Shown: positions 1 through 7,837 of the stretch, in pieces
Layout of the letters: every line of letters begins with the position of its first letter
How positions within the stretch are numbered: the stretch's first letter is position 1
Assembly (NCBI GenBank): GCA_050733695.1
Contig: JBOHTO010000003.1
Coordinates: forward strand, 1-37,150
Source: JBOHTO01 sp050733695
Lineage (GTDB): Bacteria > Gemmatimonadota > Gemmatimonadetes > Gemmatimonadales > Gemmatimonadaceae
Length of the DNA: 37,150 nt
Direction: 5' to 3'
Position numbers and translations under genes: made by a program
The notes under the pieces: generated by a model
Told to the model about the DNA's origin: nothing
What the model saw: only the letters and a program-made list of their open reading frames with translations
Databases searched by the model: none

Positions 1-1283
1 CGGGTATGTTGATCAGTCTGGCACCGCTTATCCAGACCATGTCGTCGAATCTGACTGATCCTTTACGCGGTGGAGCGGCCAGTGCCGGAGGCCGAACGTC
101 GCGAGTGCGCATTTCGCTGCTCGGTGCGCAAGCTGCCTTGTGCATGATGCTGCTCATCTGCGCCGGGTTATTTGCGCAGAGTCTTCGCCGCGTCGAAGCA
201 CTCGACCTGGGCCTCGATGTCGACCGGACGCTGATAGCGAAGATCGATCTGGGAGGTACGACCCTTCCCCGCGAGGAGGTGAAATCGGTCTACAAGGCGA
301 TGCTCGAGCGGGTGCTTGCACTGGACGGAGTAGCACACGCGGCGCTCGCAGAGCACGATCCCTACAGGTTCGGGCGCGCGGTCGGCGCACATACGCCGAC
401 GCGCAGCCCGGAATCCCTCTGGCATGACGAAGTGCTACATGTTCCCATGGAAGCCGCGGTGGACAGCGGTTTCTTTCGGGCCATCGGCGCGACGTCGCTC
501 CGCGGCCGCGATTTCCAAGGCACCGATCGGCGAGGAGCACCTCGAGTCGCGATTATCAACGAGCCTTTGGCGAAACTGCTCTGGCCAGGCGCAGAGCCAC
601 TCGGGCAGTGCATGCTGATCACTTGGGAGGGCGGAGACTGCGTTACAGTGGTCGGCGTGCTGACCGGTTTCTGGAAGTGGAGCATTCTGGAGCGCGACAA
701 TCTCGTCGTGTACGTGCCAATGGCGCAGAGCGACAGGTTCGTACGGGTGGGAAGCATGTTCATTGCCGCGCGCGGCGATGTTGAAGTCGTAGCGCGCGAT
801 GTTCGCCAGGCGATCCAGGGTGTCCGCCCTGACCTGCCTGCGATCAGCGTGGTACCGATGCGCGAAGTTCTCGCGCCTCAGTTGGGGCCGTGGCAACTGG
901 CCGCAACCATGTTCATGATCTTTGGCGGTATTGCGCTTGTGATTGCGGCCATCGGCCTGTACGGCGTGGTTGCTTTCGCGGTTGCGCAGCGCGCGCCCGA
1001 GATTGCCATCCGTATCGCGCTCGGCGCCCGGGCTGGCCACGTCCTGCGCGTGGTAGCACGCGACGGCCTGAGCGCAGTTGCCGCCGGCCTTGCTGTCGGC
1101 GGTCTGGTCGCGCTCGGCGCTCGGCGCTGGCTTGGCCCACTCCTCTTTCAGACATCTCCCAGTGACCCATGGATCATTGCGGGTGTGGGGATGCTGCTAC
1201 TCGCGGTCGCCACCGCAGCGAGCCTGATCCCAACAGTGCAAGCGGTTCGGCGCAACCCGGCCACAGTTCTTCGCGTGGGCTGA
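1..1283 (+). CDS. MacB/FtsX-type ABC permease (ADOP family), C-terminal part
   Basis: The reading frame is open from the left edge, so the gene starts outside the window and the first ATG (base 6) is internal. The visible 425 residues carry one transmembrane helix near residues 35-58, a periplasmic MacB-like domain (about 65-285), then three C-terminal helices with the FtsX signature: a GLYGVVAF segment, the PEIAIRIALGA motif and a final helix ending in an RRNPATVLRVG tail. This matches the second half of ADOP permeases (duplicated MacB-PCD/FtsX halves) common in Acidobacteria and Gemmatimonadota. Such permeases work with a MacB-like ATPase, usually in efflux or extracytoplasmic transport; the substrate here is unknown and no ATPase is visible. 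The gene ends 64 bases before a TonB-like gene. Confidence 0.88.
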   Translation, partial: GMLISLAPLIQTMSSNLTDPLRGGAASAGGRTSRVRISLLGAQAALCMMLLICAGLFAQSLRRVEALDLGLDVDRTLIAKIDLGGTTLPREEVKSVYKAMLERVLALDGVAHAALAEHDPYRFGRAVGAHTPTRSPESLWHDEVLHVPMEAAVDSGFFRAIGATSLRGRDFQGTDRRGAPRVAIINEPLAKLLWPGAEPLGQCMLITWEGGDCVTVVGVLTGFWKWSILERDNLVVYVPMAQSDRFVRVGSMFIAARGDVEVVARDVRQAIQGVRPDLPAISVVPMREVLAPQLGPWQLAATMFMIFGGIALVIAAIGLYGVVAFAVAQRAPEIAIRIALGARAGHVLRVVARDGLSAVAAGLAVGGLVALGARRWLGPLLFQTSPSDPWIIAGVGMLLLAVATAASLIPTVQAVRRNPATVLRVG

Positions 1284-1347
1284 AACTCTTTTGGGGGTGC
1301 GCCTTTTTGCCCCCTTTGGCAAGTTCTCTGGCTTGGAGAATGATCTC

Positions 1348-1872
1348 ATGATGCCTTCACGGCCCCTGCGACGCGCGCTTTGCGTCATCGGACTCGCCGC
1401 CTTCCCGGCGGTCTTCGTCCATGCCGGCGCGGGTGCGGCGCCGATCGTCGTTTTCCGCGGACCTCGTCCAACTCCGGCCTCGCCCATGCTGCGCGAGAGC
1501 CGAGGCGTAATGGCGCGCGCGATCCTCCTCGTCTATCGAAGCACTGCAGTCCAGGACACAGCGCCATTGTATTTCGAGTACCAGGTAGAGGAACCAGCCA
1601 GAGTAATCGAGTGGGAACGTCCCCACTATCCGGACTCGCTGAAGACCGCGAAAGTCGAGGGAGAAGTCTTGATCCAGTTTGTAGTAGGCCTGACAGGGCA
1701 GATGGAACGTGGAAGTGCACGTATCCTGCGGGCGAGTCACGCGGCATTCGCCAGGGCGGTCATCGCAACCCTGGGCAGTGCTCAGTTCACACCGGCAGTC
1801 CTCGACATTGAAGAGGGGCAACGCGTCCGGCAGATTGTTCAGCAGTCGTTCCTGTTTGCGCTGAAGCGCTGA
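1348..1872 (+). CDS. TonB C-terminal domain protein, secreted or periplasmic
   Basis: This is a 174-residue protein. The start is placed at the first ATG of an ATG-ATG pair because GGAGA lies 8 bases upstream and a typical signal peptide follows (MPSRPLRRA, hydrophobic core, AGA-AP cleavage region near residue 30). An in-frame start at 1291 would put 19 uncharacteristic residues in front. Residues about 85-174 fit the TonB C-terminal fold: RPHYPDSLKTAKVEGEVLIQ, then a Gly-rich turn, then a region ending in SFLFALKR. Proteins of this type energise or contact outer-membrane receptors, but this one has a signal peptide and lacks the long Pro-rich linker of classical TonB. Its partner receptor is not in the window. 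Confidence 0.75.
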   Translation: MMPSRPLRRALCVIGLAAFPAVFVHAGAGAAPIVVFRGPRPTPASPMLRESRGVMARAILLVYRSTAVQDTAPLYFEYQVEEPARVIEWERPHYPDSLKTAKVEGEVLIQFVVGLTGQMERGSARILRASHAAFARAVIATLGSAQFTPAVLDIEEGQRVRQIVQQSFLFALKR

Positions 1873-2147
1873 CCGGCCGAATCAGGTTTCGATTGCGCCC
1901 GTAGATCTCGATTGTTGTGTCTTGTATGGTGTCCGGCGTCAACCGGGGGAGCCTGCGAGTACCTGGCATTGCATGGCTGGCTGCTGCGGTGATTGCCGTG
2001 CCCGAGCACGTCGCTCCGTCGGGCGCATTCGTGCTGCGGCCAGGTTGCGCGTCCTCTCCTCCCAAGTGGCAGTGGCGACCTCGCCGGTCCGCTGTCGTGA
2101 TGCAGCCGATGCTACTGAGCAACCACTCGTTGCTGTAGCACTCGATA

Positions 2148-2345
2148 AAGCGGTCAGTCTTGCGTCGTGCACCATTCCGGCATCAACCCGAGTGCGCGGT
2201 CATAGGCGTTCCGTGCCAGCGCTCCAACTTCCCGTTACGCCACGCCCAGGCCAGGACAAGGCTAGGACAGGCGGACAGGCTAGGACAAGCCGCGAATACC
2301 GGTCCATTTCCGTGCTGGAGCGCGCGGGACTACAAGCGGTCAGTC
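2148..2345 (+). repeat. 12-base direct repeat pair
   Basis: AAGCGGTCAGTC occurs exactly at 2148-2159 and 2334-2345, 186 bases apart, both within the non-coding stretch. No inverted termini or transposase remnant flank it, so it may be a scar of rearrangement or chance. Confidence 0.5.
2260..2287 (+). repeat. Short tandem direct repeat, 18-base period
   Basis: GGCTAGGACA occurs exactly at 2260-2269 and 2278-2287, with related CAGGACA and CGGACA fragments around it (2252-2277). This is a small degenerate tandem array in non-coding DNA. Confidence 0.6.
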
Positions 2346-2542
2346 ACTGGATTCGACCCCGCCAAACAGCGACTATTAAGCTCCGCTCCCGGCGGATGCC
2401 GGCGCCGACTTTCGTTCCGCCCGCCGCGGGCCATTTTTCACGGTGCCGAGCGATGCTCGCGCTGGTGATGCGGGCATGTGCCTCTGTTCCGCGGAACCAA
2501 GAGGTTCAAATGGGCCGGTAAGCCAGGAACGAGGAACGTGAC

Positions 2543-2992
2543 ATGAAGGACTGGGACAAGGAGCTCGCAAAGGTGGACCGCGAGATCGAGGCAGAGCAAC
2601 GCGAGCGCGATCAGCGCCGCGACATTCCCGGAAGTCCGGCGGATGACGGTCCGGTGGTGATCGAGGAAACACCACCCAGCACCCGGAAAGCGACAGCGGC
2701 CGCAGTGGCGCGCCTGGCGCTCGCCGTGGCACTCGCCGTCGGCATCATGTTCTGGCCGTACGATGCCCGCTGTGGCGCCGGCCTCGCGGCCTATCTCGGG
2801 GCGGTCGCCGTCGTTATCGTAGGGGGCGTGTGGAGCAGCGTCTGGACGTGGCGCCACCGCACCGCGCGCGCCCACACGCTCTCGCTGCTGCTCATTCTCT
2901 GGGGCCTCATACTCGGCGCCACTGAAATCCTGCCGCGAGTGGGCTACGCCAGACCCACGGTGCAGCACCCCGCAATCTGGAGCTGCGAATGA
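2543..2992 (+). CDS. Small membrane protein with charged cytoplasmic tail, unknown function
   Basis: This 149-residue protein opens with a very charged segment (MKDWDKELAKVDREIEAEQRERDQRR), continues with a Pro/Asp linker to about residue 48, and then has three predicted transmembrane helices at roughly 52-73, 77-100 and 108-128. The short C-terminal tail ends in Cys-Glu. GAGGAA lies 5 bases before the ATG. I recognise no named family; the MKDWDKELAK opening with helices behind it recalls small uncharacterised proteins of Gemmatimonadota. Its stop overlaps an in-frame ATG of the next reading frame (ATGA at 2989), so it may be co-transcribed with the aldehyde dehydrogenase. Confidence 0.7.
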   Translation: MKDWDKELAKVDREIEAEQRERDQRRDIPGSPADDGPVVIEETPPSTRKATAAAVARLALAVALAVGIMFWPYDARCGAGLAAYLGAVAVVIVGGVWSSVWTWRHRTARAHTLSLLLILWGLILGATEILPRVGYARPTVQHPAIWSCE

Positions 2993-3069
2993 CCGGCCGG
3001 GCCGCGAACGCCATCGCGACCTCGTGGCCGGGTCGCTCCAACCATCACGCAACGGATGCGCAACGGAAC

Positions 3070-4569
3070 ATGAAGACCTTCAGAAACTTCATCGCCGGCA
3101 AGTGGGTCGAGCCCCGGACCGGTGCGTATTTCGACAACATCAATCCGGCCGACACATCGGACGTGGTCGGACGCTTCCCGCTGTCGGGTCGCGAGGACGT
3201 TGCACGCGCCGTCGCTTCCGCTGGAAGGGGATTCGAGCTCTGGCGGCGCACACCGGCGCCCGAGCGCGGCGACGTCCTCCGCAAGGTCGGCGACATCCTG
3301 AGCGCGAGAAAGGAGGAGATCGCCGACCTCATGACGCGCGAGATGGGCAAGCCGCTTGCCGAAACCCGCGGCGACGTGCAGGAGGGGATCGACACGGCCT
3401 TCTACGCCGCGACGGAAGGTCGCCGCCTGTTCGGCCACACGGTCCCCAGCGAACTGCGAAGCAAATGGGCGATGAGCTACCGCAGGCCTATCGGCGTGTG
3501 CGGCATCATCACGCCCTTCAACTTTCCGCTCGCCATTCCCACCTGGAAGATGTTCCCGGCGTTGCTGTGCGGGAACGCCTGCGTCTTCAAGCCGGCGGAG
3601 GATGTGCCGCACACGGGTACCGTTCTCGTCGAGATACTGCTCGAGGCAGGCATCCCGCCGGAAGTCATCCAGTTGGTGCACGGCGCCGGCGAGACCGTGG
3701 GAGCAGCGCTCGTCGAGCATCCTGCGGTGCCCGTCATCTCGTTCACCGGCTCGACCGAAACCGGGCGCAGCGTCGGTGAGACATGCGGCCGGCTGCACAA
3801 GCGGCTCTCGCTCGAAATGGGCGGGAAGAACGCGCAGATCGTCCTCGACGATGCCGATCTCGAGCTCGCGCTCGAGGGTGTTCTCTGGGGCGCCTTCGGG
3901 ACCACGGGGCAGCGGTGCACGGCGACGAGCCGTCTCATCCTGCAGAGCGGCATCCACGACGAGGTGCTGAGCACCCTCGTCGACAGGGCGCGCGAGATGA
4001 AGCTCGGCGATGGGCGGAAGGACGGCACCGATCTGGGGCCGCTCGTGAACGACGCCGCGCTGCGCAAGGTGGGCTCGTACATCGACGTCGGACAGGAAGA
4101 CGGCGCCGATCTCCTGTGCGGCGGCCACCGTGCGGCGGGCAAGGGACTGGACAGGGGCTATTTCTTCGAGCCGACGATATTCGCGCGGGTAGAGCCGGGT
4201 GCCCGGATTGAGCAGGAGGAGATCTTCGGCCCCGTGCTGTCGGTTATCCGGGTGGAGAACGTGGACGAGGCGATCGCCGTAAACAACGACGTTCGCTACG
4301 GACTTTCATCCTCGCTTTACACGAGGGACGTGAACGCGGCGTTCCGCGGCCTGAACGAGCTGGACAACGGCATCACCTACGTGAACGCTCCGACCATCGG
4401 CGCGGAGGCTCATCTGCCATTCGGCGGTGTAAAGCAGACAGGCAACGGCCACCGCGAGGGTGGCTGGCAGGTGTACGAGTTCTACTCGGAAACGAAGGTC
4501 GGCTACGTGGATTTCTCGGGACGGCTGCAGCGTGCCCAGATCGACAACTATCCGGCGTCCTCTTCGTAG
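3070..4569 (+). CDS. NAD(P)+-dependent aldehyde dehydrogenase
   Basis: This 499-residue protein belongs to the ALDH superfamily, which oxidises aldehydes to acids through a thiohemiacetal. The general-base Glu249 sits in LEMGGKNAQ and the nucleophile Cys283 in GTTGQRCTATS. The cofactor region (TPFNFPLAIPTWK, FKPAEDVPHTG, FTGSTETG) and the C-terminal PFGGVKQTGNGHREGG motif are present. That last motif and NAPTIGAEAHLPFGG recall ALDH7-like and semialdehyde dehydrogenases, but the substrate cannot be assigned. The start at 3070 gives the usual opening MKTFRNFIAGKWVEP. An ATG at 2989 overlapping the preceding stop would add 27 non-conserved residues and is the alternative. No strong ribosome-binding site precedes either. 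Confidence 0.93.
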   Translation: MKTFRNFIAGKWVEPRTGAYFDNINPADTSDVVGRFPLSGREDVARAVASAGRGFELWRRTPAPERGDVLRKVGDILSARKEEIADLMTREMGKPLAETRGDVQEGIDTAFYAATEGRRLFGHTVPSELRSKWAMSYRRPIGVCGIITPFNFPLAIPTWKMFPALLCGNACVFKPAEDVPHTGTVLVEILLEAGIPPEVIQLVHGAGETVGAALVEHPAVPVISFTGSTETGRSVGETCGRLHKRLSLEMGGKNAQIVLDDADLELALEGVLWGAFGTTGQRCTATSRLILQSGIHDEVLSTLVDRAREMKLGDGRKDGTDLGPLVNDAALRKVGSYIDVGQEDGADLLCGGHRAAGKGLDRGYFFEPTIFARVEPGARIEQEEIFGPVLSVIRVENVDEAIAVNNDVRYGLSSSLYTRDVNAAFRGLNELDNGITYVNAPTIGAEAHLPFGGVKQTGNGHREGGWQVYEFYSETKVGYVDFSGRLQRAQIDNYPASSS

Positions 4570-4772
4570 CCCGGCCCTTGCGTAGCGATCGAGCTCGACG
4601 TGGGCTCGTTGAGACGCGTGCGCGTGGAAAAAATGATGCGGAGGAACGGGACTGATCATGCATGGCTTGCCTTGCACGTAAACGCCTAATTAATTGAGCC
4701 AATGGTGTCTCCCCAGCGTGAGGGTGTCCGCCGGGCGTCGACCGAGCGTGGCCGACGCGGACCGGAGGGCGC

Positions 4773-5552
4773 ATGACCGACCGGCACTATCTCGTCACGC
4801 CCGGCCGTGACGTCGTGTCGATCGAGCAGAAACGGCAGGCTCTGCGCGAGGTCAACCGCAGCGGGCACCGCTGGTCCTTTGTCTGGGAATGGATAAAGAC
4901 AATCACGATCGCGGTGGTCCTCTTTCTCTTCGTGCGCGCCTTCTTCATCGAGGCGTTCAAGATCCCGAGCGGGAGCATGGAGCGGACGCTGCTGGTTGGC
5001 GATTTCCTGCTCGTCAACAAGCTCCTGTACGGGGCACAGGTTCCCTTCACGGAATACGAGCTGCCTGCCATTCGCCAGCCGGAACGTGGCGACATCATCG
5101 TCTTCCAGTGGCCCAAGGATCCGTCAAAGAACTTTGTCAAGCGTCTGGTGGGCGTGGCAGGTGACACGCTGGAGATGCGCAACGGCACTCTGTACCGCGA
5201 TGGCGACCTGCAGGCCGAGGACTATATCGTACGCAACTCTCCGGAGGCCGACCCTCCGGCTGAGGATTTCCGCTGGCAGCGGCCCTACCTGGTGCGGGCG
5301 GCGGTGGCGAGCGCCACGTATCATCCGTCGCGTAACAACTGGGGACCACTGGTCGTCCCGGAGAGGAAGTACTTCGTGCTGGGCGACAACAGGGACAACT
5401 CGCTGGATAGCCGGTACTGGGGCTTCGTCCCCGACTCGCTCGTGCGAGGCCGGCCGATTGTCGTGTACTACAGTTATATGCCAGACACACCAGGTAGCCT
5501 TTCGTGGCTGACCGAGATCCGCTGGCAGCGCGTCGGCGAGCTGATACGCTAG
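4773..5552 (+). CDS. lepB: Signal peptidase I
   Basis: The 259-residue membrane protease removes signal peptides from exported proteins on the outer face of the cytoplasmic membrane. One membrane helix (about 40-58) is followed by the catalytic-Ser box IPSGSM (Ser68) and by the catalytic Lys box NFVKRLVG (Lys123), the Ser/Lys dyad of family S26. The later GDNRDNSLDSRYWG box is intact. GGAGGG ends 3 bases before the ATG, which fixes the start. The long cytoplasmic N-terminus (about 38 residues) is typical of single-helix forms. The sigma factor gene follows 77 bases downstream on the same strand. Confidence 0.96.
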   Translation: MTDRHYLVTPGRDVVSIEQKRQALREVNRSGHRWSFVWEWIKTITIAVVLFLFVRAFFIEAFKIPSGSMERTLLVGDFLLVNKLLYGAQVPFTEYELPAIRQPERGDIIVFQWPKDPSKNFVKRLVGVAGDTLEMRNGTLYRDGDLQAEDYIVRNSPEADPPAEDFRWQRPYLVRAAVASATYHPSRNNWGPLVVPERKYFVLGDNRDNSLDSRYWGFVPDSLVRGRPIVVYYSYMPDTPGSLSWLTEIRWQRVGELIR

Positions 5553-5629
5553 ACCAGCCCGGTCGCCGCAACCCTTCTTCTCGCACCGGCTCTCCGGCCG
5601 GCGGTACCGGGCCAGGAGCTGAGCGCCGC

Positions 5630-6487
5630 ATGGCTGTCACAACAGGCAGGAAGTCGTCCTACGACGAAGGATCGCTCGACCAGTACCTTCGGGACATAAG
5701 CGTATTCCCGCTGATCACGCGCGAGGAGGAAGTCGTCCTCGCTCAGCGAATCCGCGAGCACGATCAGGAAGCGTTGGACAAGCTGGTCCGATCCAACCTC
5801 AGGTTCGTCGTCTCGGTCGCCAAGAAGTATCAGAACCAGGGCGTATCGCTCTCCGATCTGATCAACGAGGGCAACCTCGGACTGATCCGCGCCGCGCACA
5901 AATTCGACGAGACGAAAGGGATCAAGTTCATCTCCTACGCGGTCTGGTGGGTGCGCCAGTCGATTCTGCAGGCGCTCGCCGAACAGTCGCGAATCGTGCG
6001 CGTTCCGCTCAATCGCGCCGGCACGCTGCACCGCATTGGCAAGCGCGCAAGCGCGCTGCTCCAGGAGCTCGGCCGCGAGCCCACCAATGAGGAGATCGCC
6101 GAGGGGATGGACATAAGCGAGGAAGAGGTCGCGAAGACGATGTCCATCTCGCAGACCCACCTCTCGCTGGATGCGCCGCTGTCGCCGGGCGAAGACAACA
6201 AACTCCTCGACTACCTGCCCGATAACCTGAATCCGACGCCCGACGAGCTGACCTTCGAGAAGGCGCTCACGGAGTCGGTGGAAGAAGCGCTGTCGCACCT
6301 CAAGGAGCGGGAGGCCAGGATTCTCCGACTCTACTTCGGCCTTGACGGCGAGGAGCCGATGACGCTCGAAGAGATCGGCACGCTGCTCGGGATCACGCGC
6401 GAGCGTGTGCGTCAGATCAAGGAGAAGGCCCTCTCCCGGCTCCGGCACGTGTCGCGCGCCCGCGCGCTGGAATCCTACCTGGGCTGA
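5630..6487 (+). CDS. rpoD: RpoD/SigA-family RNA polymerase sigma factor, short form
   Basis: The ATG at 5630 is preceded by AGGAG at suitable distance; the open frame extends to 5504, but that part overlaps lepB and is not conserved. The 285-residue product has region 1.2 (SLDQYLRDISVFPLITREEE), region 2 (NLRFVVSVAKKY, LINEGNLGLIRAAHKFD, FISYAVWWVRQSI), region 3 (about 130-200) and a complete region 4 helix-turn-helix (EEIGTLLGITRERVRQIKEKAL). Regions 1.1 and the non-conserved insert of proteobacterial RpoD are absent, as in the short primary sigma factors of Bacteroidetes-like lineages. It is probably the housekeeping sigma, but a group-2 paralogue cannot be excluded from one window. Confidence 0.92.
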   Translation: MAVTTGRKSSYDEGSLDQYLRDISVFPLITREEEVVLAQRIREHDQEALDKLVRSNLRFVVSVAKKYQNQGVSLSDLINEGNLGLIRAAHKFDETKGIKFISYAVWWVRQSILQALAEQSRIVRVPLNRAGTLHRIGKRASALLQELGREPTNEEIAEGMDISEEEVAKTMSISQTHLSLDAPLSPGEDNKLLDYLPDNLNPTPDELTFEKALTESVEEALSHLKEREARILRLYFGLDGEEPMTLEEIGTLLGITRERVRQIKEKALSRLRHVSRARALESYLG

Positions 6488-6710
6488 CCGGCCACGCACT
6501 TCCGCAGGTCAGCCTGTCCACACCCGTCACAATTCATCGGCATCGCCGCGCACCGAGCCACCGGCGCCGTCCCGCCAGGATCCCAGGTCAGCACTCCAAC
6601 TCCTTGATATCGTGGAGGTTGACGGATGGTAACCGGCATGCATGTGCGATCGTCCTAGCATCGAATGCCTTCACAGTCGCAACCGGCATGATCGCGTCCT
6701 TGCATCAGGG
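6488..6710. other. Intergenic leader upstream of the riboswitch
   Basis: No gene is visible. AACCGGCATG is repeated exactly at 6631-6640 and 6681-6690. A promoter for the riboswitch transcript should lie here, but no hexamer pair was convincing (a TTGACG at 6619-6624 has no good -10 at the right distance). Confidence 0.5.
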
Positions 6711-6809
6711 GTCGTGACAAGGGCAAACCCGGCGAAAGCCGGCGACGCAAAGCCACGAGGCTACGGCACCCGCGGAATCGCGGGCGCCACGCCAGTCGAG
6801 CCGCCGCAC
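6711..6809 (+). promoter_or_regulatory. Cyclic-di-GMP-I (GEMM-I) riboswitch aptamer
   Basis: The core follows the GEMM-I pattern closely: AAGGGCAAACC, a GC helix capped by the conserved GAAA tetraloop (around 6734-6737), then GACGCAAAGCCACG, a second arm with the perfect CCCGCG/CGCGGG stem (6769-6784), and a 3' strand ending in AGUCGAGCCGCC. Where common members have GG opposite CC at the base of the second arm, this one has GA (6757-6758) opposite UC (6796-6797), a compensatory change. Family knowledge: this RNA senses the second messenger c-di-GMP and often controls motility, adhesion and extracellular proteins. It ends about 22 bases before the start of the next gene. Exact ends are approximate. 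Confidence 0.88.
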
Positions 6810-6831
6810 TGGTACCACGGAGGGTCTCCAG
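6809..6831 (+). promoter_or_regulatory. Possible Shine-Dalgarno-masking hairpin (expression platform)
   Basis: CTGG (6809-6812) can pair with CCAG (6828-6831) and ACC (6814-6816) with GGT (6823-6825), which would bury the ribosome-binding site GGAGGG (6819-6824). A competing mini-hairpin GGAG/CTCC also covers it. No U-rich terminator lies between aptamer and gene, so translational control is the likelier mode. This is an inference from pairing by eye. Confidence 0.5.
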
Positions 6832-7650
6832 ATGCGTAAATCTCTCTCGCCGTTCCTTCCCGTACTCCGTCGCGCGGTGGTTCACGCAGCCGCGCTGTGC
6901 ATGGCCGCCGCGGCCATCACCACGACGGTGCACGCCCAGACCGTTTCTCTGGCGTCGACGCTGTCGGCATTCTTCCTCGAACCCGACAGGATCCAGGAAG
7001 AGCTGCCCGTCTTCGTCCAGGAAATGCGCGCCGATCTCGCCTCGCTGGTGGAGTCCGAGAAGGAATTCCGGCTCAACTACGGATCGTATACGGCAGACCT
7101 GGCGTTCGCCGGCCATGTCTCCAGCGACGATGTCAGCGTCGAGATGCTGTGGGCAACCGAGGACGGCTGGGCAGCGCGCGCTTCCCACCGGCTGGAACCC
7201 GGAATGACGTGCGTGGTCTGGGCCGGCCTGGTTCCGGCAGATGAGAGCGTTCCTGCCACTACGCATGAGCGCAAGCGCGCGAGTGAGGGCCTTGCGGCCT
7301 GTGATGGTGATGGCGTATCGCCCGCCGAAAGCGAGCGCCGCTTCGCCATCGGCGAGATGCGCGCGACCCTGTGGCGCGCCGTCGAGGCGGAGCGCCGCCA
7401 CCTCATCGAGCAGCCCGGGCAGGGTTACACGGCCGAGCTCGTATCGGTTGACGGTTTCGCACCGCGCGAAGGTGTGACGACCCTGGTGCTCTGGGCGGGC
7501 AAGTCGTGGGCGGCGCAGGCGACGCACCCGGGTGCGCCGGGACGTAGCTGTGTCGTCTGGCTGGGCGAAGCCGACCGGTCGCTGCGTCCGGGCACCCAGC
7601 TCAGCCACGAAGCGCCGCAGCACGAGGGCGAAGTTCTGTGTGACCGCTAA
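6832..7650 (+). CDS. Secreted protein with two pilin-like repeats, under c-di-GMP riboswitch
   Basis: GGAGGG lies 7 bases before the ATG. The 272-residue product has a signal peptide (cleavage near VHA-QTV, residues 36-37) and two similar segments: about 64-131 and 175-244. Both begin EMRA-x-L with an acidic helix, contain a GxYTA(D/E)L motif, and end in a shared pattern LWA-x-WAA-x-A(S/T)H-x-PG-x-(T/S)CVVW-x-G (Cys127, Cys240). The ending resembles the C-terminal domain of type IV pilins (GSYT-x-L, GW-x-A-x-A-x-H, Cys), but the N-terminal pilin helix and prepilin peptidase site are missing. It is thus probably an exported, possibly surface-associated protein derived from a duplicated minor-pilin domain. 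The function is unknown. The upstream riboswitch ties it to c-di-GMP lifestyle control; a strong hairpin follows the gene. Confidence 0.8.
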   Translation: MRKSLSPFLPVLRRAVVHAAALCMAAAAITTTVHAQTVSLASTLSAFFLEPDRIQEELPVFVQEMRADLASLVESEKEFRLNYGSYTADLAFAGHVSSDDVSVEMLWATEDGWAARASHRLEPGMTCVVWAGLVPADESVPATTHERKRASEGLAACDGDGVSPAESERRFAIGEMRATLWRAVEAERRHLIEQPGQGYTAELVSVDGFAPREGVTTLVLWAGKSWAAQATHPGAPGRSCVVWLGEADRSLRPGTQLSHEAPQHEGEVLCDR

Positions 7651-7670
7651 CCACTGATAGGGATTGGAAG

Positions 7671-7709
7671 GAAGGCGCCACTCCGCCGGGAACGGGGGGT
7701 GGCGCCTTC
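7671..7709 (+). terminator. Strong hairpin, likely transcription terminator
   Basis: GAAGGCGCCAC (7671-7681) and GTGGCGCCTTC (7699-7709) form a perfect 11-bp stem with further G/C pairing possible inside. It begins 20 bases after the stop of the riboswitch-controlled gene. No clear U-tract follows (GTCGTTCC), so termination is inferred from stem strength and position. Confidence 0.65.
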
Positions 7710-7774
7710 GTCGTTCCGGCGCACGTTGTGCGATGTGTCGAGATGATCCTGAATCGCGTGTTCGCTTTCGCCGG

Positions 7775-7791
7775 CCCCCCCTCCCCCCCCC
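7775..7791 (+). repeat. Poly-C tract (C7-T-C9)
   Basis: An uninterrupted C7, one T and a C9 lie between the terminator hairpin and yajQ, 46 bases before its ATG. Such runs slip easily during replication and could vary promoter spacing. They are also a hotspot of sequencing error. Confidence 0.8.
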
Positions 7792-7837
7792 GGAGCTGGC
7801 CGCGCCTGCGGTCCACAATCAGCGAGGTGTCTGTCCG

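Larger units (their letters stand above)
1873..2542. other. 670-base stretch without a convincing gene
   Basis: Open frames here (for example 1922-2521 plus) have Arg/Pro/Ala-rich translations without recognisable domains, no good ribosome-binding site and many mutually overlapping alternatives, so none is called. The stretch does hold short direct repeats, listed separately. Its base composition is somewhat lower in GC around 2320-2370. The last 25 bases carry the ribosome-binding site of the next gene (GAGGAA, 5 bases before the ATG at 2543). Confidence 0.6.

Noticed and set aside
1293..1314. GGGGGT...GCCCCC hairpin as a terminator after the permease gene
   Set aside because: The stem is only 5-6 bp around an 11-base loop and no T-run follows; the next gene is close and may be co-transcribed.
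1922..2521. 199-codon open frame in the gene-free stretch
   Set aside because: The translation is Arg/Pro/Ala-rich with no domain, no ribosome-binding site, and several equally long frames overlap it; typical of spurious frames in high-GC DNA.
4658..4681. Seven-codon leader peptide upstream of lepB
   Set aside because: A short ATG frame ending in TAA exists, but nothing indicates attenuation or conservation.
4667..4695. Promoter for lepB (TTGCCT with an AT-rich TAATTAATT)
   Set aside because: The AT-rich stretch stands out, but no -35/-10 pair has convincing sequence and spacing at once.
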